The position numbers and the translations under genes are program-made. Positions 49,283-61,200 of a DNA stretch of 64,000 nt are shown piece by piece. This DNA comes from Neoarius graeffei (Eukaryota > Chordata > Actinopteri > Siluriformes > Ariidae): NCBI RefSeq assembly GCF_027579695.1, contig NC_083581.1, positions 60,586,200 to 60,650,199 of the forward strand, written 5' to 3'. Below the pieces are notes generated by a model that was not told where the DNA came from, did not search any database, and worked only from the letters and a program-made list of their open reading frames with translations. Positions within the stretch are counted from its first letter, which is position 1. Every line of letters starts with the position of its first letter.

Positions 49283-52200
49283 CTGAAAAAAAACCCCACA
49301 GTATTTCAGCAAAACTAAAGCTTTATCCTTTTTGTTGTATTAGTGCTCACTGCTGTCACAATAAATAAAACTATGCAGTCATGTGTGTGTAAAATCCTGT
49401 AATTACTCTAAATCGTCAGTCAACATTTCCTTTGCTTCTACCAGTTCCATATCCCTTGGCTTGTAAATAAACGCATGCGTATATCTGTCCATGAGGAGAG
49501 CTAAAAGCACAACTTGTATTTACACCCTGTTTATGACTTCTAACCTAGTTCCCAGTTTGAAATCAGTGACATTTCCAAAACCCTAATATTTATTTTCTCA
49601 CCTGTTCTGAATACACTCCATCCAGAGTTTTGACCTCCTGAGCTGTGGTGGATGATTTGGGCTTGTTGTCTCCATATCCCTATAAAAAAAATAAAAGAAA
49701 AACTCATACAGCAGCCCAATGCATTAAGAAAGGCAAGAGAGACAAAGCTAAATGTGCACTTTTGCTCATCTGTATTCCTTCTGTTTGTAGGTCAGCTGCT
49801 GTGGGATTTGCAGAGCTCGAGAACACAAACTAAGCCCTGCTCTTCTTATGTTGATGAAATACATAAGGTGATACCTTATGCCAGGTCTACTAATCATGGA
49901 TTATTCCAAAGTGGTTAATTTGGTTCTCTGAATGCTGTGTAAGCTGGGTCAGATTAGCTACGTAGATGGTTTGAAAGAAGTGCACAATCCCACATTAATT
50001 AGAAAGGGCATTCATATTGAGACTTGAAAATCATGAATGGCAGGACAATGACTAGTTTATTAAAAAAAAAAAAAAAGTGATACTGATGTCTGAAGGGGCC
50101 ATTAAAATACTCGTCTTACGCCCAGGCATGCCACTGAGGATATCTTTTAAAAAAAAAAAAAAAGTGAATGTCAAGCCAGGGCGTGTGGGGGCAGGCTACG
50201 CCCCCACTGGGGTGCAGGGGCAACGCCCCGCTTGGGGGGGGGGGGGGGGGGGGGGATCTGGGGGCCTCCAGAAGCAAAGACCTTTTCACAGAATTTATAG
50301 CACACATTTTAAAATTTGAGAAACTTTTAGAATAAAATGCATGCAAACTTTCAAATTACAACAAATTTTCACTTTTTCAAGAAACCTCATGACCACTGAG
50401 GGGTATTTCATCTGACTAGTGGAGGGCTACTAAAACTTAATCATTACCATTTTTAATGAGTTTATTTTCAGTAAATATTACTGAAACAGGATAGCGTTTT
50501 TGAAAATTAGTTAATACAAAAACACAATGTACATTATTTCATAGCTCATAACTTTATTATATTGCTGAAAAATTACACATCATAAGTTGGCAGCATGCTT
50601 TTTCTTGGGTGGTTCACTGTCTTTAAGAAATGCCTGCCTGTCTGATTCAGTCCATGAATCAGCTTGCAAGTTGCACTACTTCTTGCCATGTGAAGTGCAT
50701 CCAAGGCTTTATCTTTAGCTACTTCTTTACACAAGGCTACAAGATCTTCTACATCACTCATGGCCAGAGTTTTCTCTGCAGCAAAAGCTAAGATTAAAGC
50801 CTGAAAAAAAAAAAGTTTTAAAAGAAGTCACAGTACATATCTGCTAATATCAACATGTACAGTATTTAAATTCGAGAAGCATTAAACCACAACATTAACA
50901 GTTTCATGCAAAAGCATATAGGCCTATAGTCTATTAGATTCACTAACTGTTCTATTGTGTATTACGAAGACTCACATGTACACTAAACTACATTTGATTA
51001 GTTAACTTGGCCTGCAGTAGATCTAAATATTAAGTTTTATCTGTATAAAATCAGTGAGGTATTTTCATGATTTTGCAATTGTAAGCAACTCAAAACTAGA
51101 TCCAAAATGTCAAATCAGTAGCATTTCATTCTAAATTTGAAACTTCTCTATAATTAGGATATATTATATTCTTTGCATTGTTTGACAGTTAAGAGGAAAG
51201 TGCCAAAAACTTCAGCAAAAAGTGGTTTCTTACCTCAGTGTGTGCTTTCCTGTCCACAAATGGTGTCAGACGCTTAGACTGTGTGGCTGCAGGCTTTTCC
51301 GAGGCCTGTAAGTAAACAGGGCTAATGCCACATGTCAAATCTTGTTTTTGTGCATCTTCCCAGCGACGAGTGGAAAAAATAATTACTCTGCAGTTGATGA
51401 TCTGATCGCTTTTCATACAGTTTCCGTGCGTGTCCTTTTGTTTTCATATGGTCGACCAGGGCAAAGCAACCACGATCAGCACAGTTAGTCTCTGCATCAC
51501 ACAAGACGTACCTGCATTTACCAGCAATGTCAACTTTCCGCTAATATTCGCCCGCAGTGGCGTCCATTCCTTTATCGTTATAAATAACTTAACGGTTTTG
51601 AACACCATTCCCAATTCCATTTCACTCTGCACCCACCATCAACTTCCCTTGCCCGGTTTTCTTCTTTTCGATCAATAATTTGCCATTGTTCAAAATATTC
51701 ACTTTCTAACTTCGAAATGCGGTTACCACGTTGTAAACAAGCAAGAACGAGCTACAATATATTCACGTCGCCGATTGGCTACATTACTAAACGCTTAACA
51801 CATTTTATTCCAATCAAGAACCTCGTTACACACGCATAATAGGAGTCGAGGTCAGTCCATAAAAAACGGAATGGGACACAGAATCGAATGCAAAATAGCT
51901 AATATTACTTTTGCACATTTACCGCAAGTCAACACCTCTCCCGATTTTTGAGTATTTTGGCATTTCACAAGTTTAAAAATTTATTCAAATCCGCAAATTT
52001 TCGCAGATCTGCGACCAAATAGCATGCCTGTAGAAACATGCACAAATGTGAAAATATAATGCTTGCGCACAATTTACTTAATTTATTTCATTACTTTTCA
52101 AGTTAATAAATTGTGTTCACATTTTGGTTCATGAATAAACTTAACCATAATTCAATCTCTACTACAGCTAAACAGAAAAGTGTCTAATGCGCCACGTCAC

Positions 52201-55200
52201 ATTTCCGTACCAGAGTACACGTCTTTATCCACTTATATTAACTAATCACTGACATGCTTGTTTGGTTTACACATTACTGCTGGTTTTCAAAAGAAGAGTG
52301 CGCAAAATTAACTGAAATGAGGGCACAACTTATTCATTCAAGGAATCAGAAGAGCATGAAGATATAAAAATCATATACACGTTATGATTTTAGAACTAAG
52401 CATCTTGTGGCAACTATATCGCATGCACAATTTGCTGTGTAATCTAATCTGGGTTATGGTGAATGCTCTTGCTTCTTCGTAGGTTTAAAGGTCGACTGCC
52501 TTTCAGATTTTTCAACTGTAGGTCATAAAAAGAAATTTGTTAAAAATTTTTGTTTAGTGGACCGAAAGCTACTGAATTCAAATCACAAACTTCCAAATTT
52601 TATTAGGTTTCGTAAATAGAACAATTAATGAATTAAGGGCCATATGGCCCTAAATTATCCGCTATTTTTTCCTGCTTCACCATGACCCAATTCAAGATAC
52701 TACGTCATGCATCACGTGGTGGGCTTTCCCTGTTCACGCAAGGCATTGTGGGATACAAATTTGAAAACAGAAGAAAATTGAGGACGCGAATGAAACGTAA
52801 AAGATCAACTACAGTAACGGAACACGAGAAGAAAAGACGTTATGTTGCGAAAGAAAGGAAACACAGGACCAAACTAACAAATACCGGCAGTCAGCGAGCA
52901 CCTCGGTGTGATCAGTTGTTCGTTTAGCGACAGAATGATGTAACTGTCAGTGCACGGTCAAAGGTAAATCTGTAGATGGCAATAATGCAACCCAAAAGGG
53001 AAAAAAGAAGCAACAGGCTGTAAACTTGCGCAAGCACACACCAGACTTCCTCTATCTGCACGAAGCGAGTGATTTCATGCACAATATTTGCTATGGAATC
53101 TCCTCAAATTAAATAACTTCCCAGCCACAGAATGACCTGTTTTTTTGTTGGCCTTTTGAGATATTGCAGAAATAAATATATCACAATGATCAAATTTCAG
53201 ACAGATGAAATTTCACCGGTTTTATGAAATCGAAAGGCCGTGTAGCTTTAAGATTACAGACCTGGCAGAAAACTGCTTTCAAGAATAAAAACCTCTGAAA
53301 TCATGTTAGTCAAATGAGTCCTAATTCAATAATTCCCCTCAATAAAAACTTGAACTGTAGCTATAAGCCAAACATACCAATTCTCCAAAGGTAGGTGATG
53401 GTCCCCAACTGATGGTGCTCTCATCAGCAGCAATGATTATACTGCTCTTCCTAAGAAGCCAAAGAGGATAGAGTAGTTACACTATTGCACATGCTGTACA
53501 TTAAAACACACGTTCTCTCCCACTTTTGCTCGGCATAACACTAGTGAGTACAACTGAAGAAAGCTAGAAGTAGGCTGAACTCTTACCCGCAGGCCAGACT
53601 GCGGATTTTCCAGCCACATAGGTCTTGCACAGCTTTTGGGTACATGGTGGACTCACGAGATGTATTTGTCACTCCCCAGAAAAACAGACCACCTTTAATA
53701 AAAATAAATAAAAACCCACACGGCAAACCATTTACCAATAGACACAATCGCTATTTGAGTCATCCATCACTTACAGAAACTCTTCTTACCCATTTCACTG
53801 ACAGCAAAGGAACACTGGTATCCGCAGTATATCTGGGTGGCTCCACGACCAGGGAAATCAAAGAGCTTGACCAAACGAGGGACCATCTCATCCTTCTGTT
53901 CGGTGTGGCCCAGACGTCCATAGCCCCCAAAACCCCAGGAGAAAACACGCTTCTGCGAGTCTAGTACCAGCTATAAACGAGCAACCCAGTGATCATCAGT
54001 TAGATAACTGTCCAGAATATAAAAAGTTCCTCATTTATTTCTAGGTCGGCTTTGCACAACAGCTTGTATAATATTTGTGGTTAGAACAAAGCTGCCAAGG
54101 ACATGTTTAGACTGGAAACAACTACCTGCCACTCCTTTAATCCAATACATCTCGTGTTTCAAAAAGTCTAAACATTAAGGCAATCCCTTTAATTTGTCCT
54201 TGTCCATTTTGAACCACTTTCATGTCGACATAATTTCACAAACACATGGTGTACTCCTGTTCAAACAACCTATCGAGTTCAACTAAAAACTTATCTGAGC
54301 ACCGAAAGTAACAATTCAAAAAAAATAAAGGTTCCAAACAAAAAGACAGTCTGGTTACTCACAGTGTGATTGGCACCACACACAACATCCCGCACTACAA
54401 CGTTGGGTACAGGCATCACCTGGCCATCCTTAGTCTTTTCGATGAAAATGGCCACTCGTCGAGGGATAAGCTCACAGTCAAACTCGATACGCTGGGCTCG
54501 AGCTATGAATTTCCCATCTGAGTTATGTCCTGTTGGAAGCAAAATAAACAAAAATAGCCATTTAAAAATTCTAACTAAAACGATAAGAGCCAACAGCCCT
54601 TTAAATATTATAATAGATTACCGAGCTGGCCATACTCTGGACACCCAAAAGAGTAAATATTGCCCTTACAGTCCACCACCATACTGAACTCAGCACCACA
54701 TGCCACTTTAACTATAGGCTGTCCGTTGTACAAGATCTGCAGACAAAACACCGCAAAACAGTTTATGCTTCAGACAGGCATAAACACAAATACAACTCAC
54801 TAGTCCATTATAGAATTTAGTAGAATGGTTCAAGAAAACAATTAACTTTACCTTCTAATACAAGAATGGTGCTACTGACTTGTGAATTTGATGTGAAAGA
54901 TATTACATATTTCAGACAGAAGTTCCTTACTGTAGCTGGGCTCAGGACTGCGTCTGTCTGGTTGCCCTGCCCAAGCTGCCCAAGCTTGTTCTCTCCAAAT
55001 GAGTAGACGGTACCATTTTCTGCAGGGAAAACTGCTGGTTAGCTCAAACAATTCAAACAGCAACACCCTGTTTCAGAAGACTGGGATCTCAATCAAAAAC
55101 TATTGAGACATTTTTATACCAGGAACATCAGAAATGATCATTAAACAGGAAATAGTACATAGGCTCATTGTAGATTTTTAAGAAAGACCACAGCCCATGT

Positions 55201-58200
55201 AATGGCTCACACCTTCAAGGTTTGTAGTCGAGCTAGGCTGAAGTTTACTTGTGGGGTTAAAGATAAACTGAAATTATTAAGTTCAATTTATATAGCGCCT
55301 TTCTCAAAACCCAAGGTCGCTTTACAATAATAGGCAGAAAAAAAGTCCACCAAATAGAGGTCAGGATATCATTCCAGCAGGGCTCTACAGTGAGCACATT
55401 TCACTCGCATTTGCGAGTGAATTTTTCGGCATGCGAACGACGAAAAAAAAAAACCAAACATGCGCATTCGTGCGAGGGCTTCTTGCGGCCGACAATTTAG
55501 GAAAGCACTGAGCACAGACGCGACGAGTTTAACATTCTAAAATGTATCAAATGTTAAACTGCAAAGTATGTAAATCCAGCGCTGGATAGCCTACCTAATA
55601 TAGTGTAATGAGTAACGGCCTGTATTGTTGCAAGTGTGTGTGTGTTCAGTGTTGTGTACGTGCGTGTGTTCTGCCTGCGCCTTGCTCCCTGTCTGTAGTT
55701 GCGTGCATTGCCTCTGTCTTGCACTGCGGTGGTTCCCACGGTAGCCGGGGGGGGGGGGGGGGGCAAGTTACATTTTTTTTTTGCTGTTCTGCCATGCTAG
55801 TGCATTTTACCAGGACATGAGATTTCAGCATTTTTATTCTTCCCAGTCTGTAGCTTGAATAAGTTTAGGCTACTGAATAACACTTTCAGTTAAAGTTGAG
55901 TCTGGTGCTTTTGTGCTGATGCTACAATAGCCTACTGTCACAATAACTATCCCCCGTAACATTTCCCGTAACCGATAGTGACATGATTTTTGTTTAATAG
56001 AATAATGAGATGGAAACATACCTGCCAACCTTGGAAAAAAAAAATTGAGTAGCAACTTATCGCGGTGGTGCAGCGCAGCACGGCGTGAGGTCAGACACAT
56101 TTGCTGATCAGTATTGATCGTCATGAGTGAGCATGTGAACAATGTATTACTAAGCACAGAGTTCCCACTCACCACCATATCTAGTTATTCAACATACAAG
56201 TAGACTATGAAGAAAACAAGAACTCTTAATGAAAAGGCATGAATATATTTCCAATGCTTTCACCAAGACATTTGGCACAAGGCAACTGTGCCCGAAAAAT
56301 ATGTCCTTTATACAGACAAACTTAAAGATAAGGGATACTGGGGGCGTCGTAGCTCAGGTGGCTAAGGCGCCATACCATAAATCCGGGGACCCAGGTTCGA
56401 TTCCGACCTGAGGTCATTTCCCGATCCCTCCTGGTCTCTCTCTCTCCCACTCATTTCCTGTCCTGTCTCTACACTGTCCTATCCAATAAAGGTGAAAAAA
56501 GCCCAAAAAAAATCTTTAAAAAAAAAAAAAAAAAGATAAGGGATAAATGTACTGCCTTTGGCATTTTGTGTCTTAAATACATTGGGAATTATAAACAAAG
56601 AATCCCAAATAGCATGCTATGTCCCTTTTGACATTTAGCATTATATTGTATAGATAACAGAAAAACCAAAGGGCTATAGCCTGTCTTTTAAAACAGACAT
56701 CGGCAGTCTGCAAAACACACACACACAAAATCCTTTTTTCATAAATTTAGTTTTGACCGTAAAAGAGATTCTGTTGCTCCTCGCTACACTTTGAACTAGG
56801 CTACACTAACCATCGAAAGTGAATATTCCAGAGTGCCTATATAAATATATATTTCAACATTAATATTTAGTAAATGCAAACTGATAACCACACTTACAGA
56901 AAAATTTACTGAAAATAAATTATAGGCTACTCTGGCCTATCCAATAACATAGCCTTTATAATAGTCATATTCACTGACCTGGCCTAATTTGGAAAAAATA
57001 ATGGCCTATGTATATAAATGCAAGCATTTCTATGTTAGCAATATTATTACCTGTATTTCCTTGATGGCTAATGTCAAAATCATAATTGCACACTGCAAAA
57101 CGCATGATTAGGCAGTTTAGAGGGGCGGAGGCATGGCCATTGATCTTGATCCTTCGTTAGGAACTTCTGAGGGGCATAGACTCGCTTCTTTTTAGATTTG
57201 CTTCCCTCTCTCTCTCTCTGTCAGTATCCTCATCTGACGTCGTGTATGATTAACTGCAAGGCACGCACATACACAAACACACATCCACCACATGCACTTG
57301 CGTGAAAACACTTCGTGCGCTGCTCATTGAATCTCACACGCACGAGTAGCCTAGTTCAGAAGATTTTAACGCGTCTATCGGTTGACTGGATGGAAACATC
57401 AGTAGGCTACTATATTTTCACTTTAGGGTATGCAATATTTTTTGGATTGAGAAGCCTGGGTCAAATATCAAAACAAGCTGGAACAAATATTTCCTTCAGA
57501 TAAGGCGGAACACTGTGTTTTCAACTATGACGTTAGGACGGTTGTCCTTGCTTTATTCACAATACCCTTGCCCTGCCCATTTACCTTCGAAACGGTGTTT
57601 AGCGTCCTCCTCCCTTGTAAAACCAGTCACAGTATGAAGATCGACCGAGAGGGATGAAAATCAATTTCGTTACCTTTGTTTTGACGGCTCCTCGGCTCTC
57701 CGCTTAGCCTCATAGCCTAGGGCCTATTTGAAGAGTTTAAAACTAGCGCTGTGATTGGTCGAAATCTTCTTTTCTCTACAGGTTGCTGGTCAATGCGGTT
57801 ACACCCATAGACGAGCTGCCTAGTGCGCAAATGCACAGACAGGTGAACCGGAATATTAAAGAGCTTTGAACTCAAAGCCAACAATGGCTTTTTGCGTATT
57901 CTGAAGTGTTAAATCGTAGCAGCGTAGTTTGATGTCTAAATGCGTATCTGCTATGCAAAATGCATAAAGGTTGGCAGATCTGTGGAAAGCACACACCCCA
58001 GTGCAAACATTTAGATGGGACCATACAACACAGGAGAAAAACAAATAATATATATTCACAACTGGGCGTGTTGAGTTGCAGATGTTAATTGCACATTAGT
58101 TATAGAAACTCAGTTCAGCTACAAAACTCAGGATATTGCACTGTATTTGGTATTGCATTGTATTGGGTATGGATGTAAAAAAAAGTGTATAAATATAAAT

Positions 58201-61200
58201 ATACAGAAGCTATAAAAACTAAAACGTTGCTCTGTGAGGTTGCACTGTAATATGTATTGCACTGTATCAGGTAAGTGTGAGAATATTGTCCTTTTAGGTC
58301 CTTGTTGGTGCATTGTTGCACCTGCCAGAAGTGGCATCAGTCAGTGCATGTAATTAGCCTTTTTCACATTACGTCACTTGCAGAAGAACCTCACATCCGT
58401 TTTCAGCCTTTTGAATGGAAGAAGAGGCGGCATGCTAATCTGCTGGCTAACAAGTAGCAACCATAGAAAGTCAGTAAACTTCCTTTCCAAAACAAGGCAG
58501 ATAGGTGACTGGAATGGTCGACAACAATATGTAATGATAAACAACAATGCGCAATATTATCATCAATCTTATCTGTGAATGACACAGTTTTGTTAACATA
58601 TGTTGCCGCCGTACATCTCTTCTTCCATTCAAAAGGCTGAAAACGGATACGAGTTCCCCTGAAAGTGACGTAATGTGAAAAAGGCTAATTGTTCAAGGTG
58701 GTTATGGCCTGTGGGAAAAAACTGTTTTTGAGTCTGTTGGTCCTTGCTTTGATGCACCTGTAACGCCTGCCTGAGGGCAGCAAGTCAAAGAACTCCGAGC
58801 CAGGGTGGGAGCTGTCCTTGATGATGTTGTTAGCTCTGCTGAGCTCTGCTCTGTTTAGCTACTGTTTGTTCATTCATTCAGTTGTTCATTCATTCGTTCG
58901 TTCATTCATTCTCAACCGAATTTTGCTTTTTGTGTGTTGGTGTGTCTAAGGTTTGCACTGCAATAAACCTTTAAAATGAAAACCTACTTGTGCCCCCATT
59001 TTTTTCCCTGTGCTCCTAAAATTTTTAACTTGGGAGCATGTGTGCTCCTGAAAAAAAAAGTTAGTGTAGAGCCCTGCATTCCAGTGGTGTAGTAGCCACA
59101 GTCCCATCAAAAGGTGCACAAAAACAAGTCCCACATCTCCAGCACAGCCGCCGTCAGCAACATCACTCGAACACCACGCCATGGATCCACAAAGCGAGCA
59201 CAGAAGCACCGCCATGCAGAGCACTGGTATGTCCCAAACCGCCTGCACAGCCGCCACGATGCCACCGAGCAACATCGCTCGGAACATCACGCCAAGCATT
59301 AAAAGCACAGAGCGCTGGACAACCACGATGTTAAAATGAGCAATGAGCTCACTGCAGTCCATAGCTGGGAGCACAGGCATCACCCACAGCAAACCAAGCA
59401 CGGCAGACAAAAACACTCAAACATCAAAACACAGAAAAAAGAAAAAAAATTTTAATTTAAAAAAAAAGGAGAGAAAATAAAATAAAGCTCCGGTGAGAAG
59501 CGGCAACCAGAATGCGCATGACGTACTCTCAACCGGAAATAACCCATCACAGAAATAAGAGGACATGGGAATATGAAAAAAGTATAACACTTTTTGCCAG
59601 AAAAACTGTCTGTTCCTGCATTGTTACAAACACTGCATGTGAAATGAAGTGTTTTAGGTGTACTGGACTAACAGAGTGTTGGGAAATATTTAGAGCAGGA
59701 CCATAGTAAAGTCACTGGAGGTGGTGGTTTAGAGTAGCTCTGAGATTAAATTCCCCACATAATTCTGTCCTACACCCTGTCAGCCTACCTGTTAAAGCGA
59801 GGGTGTGGTTCCGACCGCAGGCAGCAGACACGATCACCTCCTCCTCCAAACCCTCCACCAGCTTTGGCGCGTCCAACCGCTTGGTGTCTCCGTGGCCCAG
59901 CTGGCCCTTATCATTGCGACCTGAGAGAACAGGAGAGGGAAAGTTGTTTTAAATCAATCATTCTCCAAGCACAAGAATGAGATCCAAACAGTAAGATTTA
60001 GTTTGAGTGTTTGTTTACAGTATTCGAGTATTAGCACTTACAGACTTCTGGCTAGCTGTGGCTCTGAATTGAAAGCTTAATTCTTTTCCACAGCTGCAAC
60101 ATTAAAACAAAAAACAAGGCAAGAAACCAACCCAGCTTCTAATTTGAATAGACTAGACTGAATAAACATTGTGCTGAAGTGAATCATGCTGTGACCGATA
60201 ATTTGACTTCGAAGTCCTTATAAAGGAATATTTTGTCTAGTTAATATATTCATCACCATAAATTAATATTCATTTCTGGATGAACATACAAAATGCCTCA
60301 TGGCTAGGTGAGGAGCTCAGTTACACAAATTTTCAAAATTCTTGTTAAAAGACAACCACACAGATGCCTAATAGTCCCCCACCACAAACATTCAACATAT
60401 ACATGTTCATAGTTCATGCATTTAAGACACCAAACCTGGACATCAGACTGACTTTTTAAATGTTGAGACACAGCTTAGTGGCTGTTTATAGTATAAATAA
60501 TAGCTGGAGTTACCGTTAAGTCATGGTGAAGGCATACACCATGCAAGTGCCCTTGATTATGCCTTCACAACTTCGTTTAACACAAACAAAACTAACATGC
60601 CTTTTTTTTTTTTTTGAATGGTACTTACATTTGTATAACCCTAATTTATTGTATTTCTTGCATGATACAGAACATGCACTCTGTGCTCTAGTAATGCTCT
60701 TGCTAAAGGCACAGGGAGGCATTTAGGACACAAAGTGGCTTTAAAAAAATATCAAGAATGTGCGATATCAAGTTACTCATCTTAGTTACTTAATTTTTCA
60801 TCCCAAGTAAGGAATAACACCAAAATGTAACAGAAAGCCGTGCATAGAACAACTCACCCCAGCTCCAGAGTTTGCCTTCGGTGGTGATGAGCAGGCTGTG
60901 GGCAGCACAAGGCCCTGACACCACACTGCTCACCATCACGTCATTCAGACAGCCATAGCGATGAGGACCCCACAGATTCTGGCCCAGGTTCCTGTATGCA
61001 GCTTTACACATGAAAAGAGACACTTTTTGAAGTATAGACAAAAAAAAAGACAAAAAAAAAAAAAAAAAGACACGACCCGGCCATACAGCTTATTATATTC
61101 AAGACAAACAAGACCATTCACCCTTTTTGTTTTCATCATCAGGTCCCAGCTGAAATTTTAAGTAAAACACAAAAGGACCAAACGAGGACACTGATCCTCA

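Larger units (their letters stand above)
55378..59076. mobile_element. hAT transposon, 3.7 kb, with perfect 8-bp target duplication
   Basis: Ends CAGGGCTCTACAGTGAGC and, reversed, CAGGGCTCTACACTAAC; flanked by CATTCCAG on both sides (55370-55377, 59077-59084). The interior has promoter-like sequence near 57150-57750 but no transposase frame I recognise. It contains a tRNA-SINE (56338-56531), a LINE 3' piece (58130-58820) and a MITE inside that piece (58356-58687). All lie in an rcc2 intron. Confidence 0.93.
55265..59480 (-). mobile_element. LINE 3' end, split by the hAT element
   Basis: TTCAATTTATATAGCGCCTT followed by CTCAAAACCCAAGGTCGC at 55280 is a reversed LINE 3' end; it resumes after the hAT element at 59085 (AGTGGTGTAGTAGCCACAGT, CAGCACAGCCGCCG). 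Confidence 0.6.

Noticed and set aside
49087-49368. Open frame with a YIYIYI repeat
   Set aside because: It is a translation of the TA microsatellite.
50077-50319. Gly-rich frame at the poly-G run
   Set aside because: Produced by the homopolymer; no similarity to any gene.
56338-56410. tRNA gene
   Set aside because: Boxes A and B are present but the stems do not close, a SINE body follows, and a target duplication surrounds it.
58946-59416. 156-codon hydrophobic frame on the minus strand
   Set aside because: It overlaps the hAT end and LINE tail with low-complexity Val/Leu composition; no homology recognised and it crosses an insertion junction.
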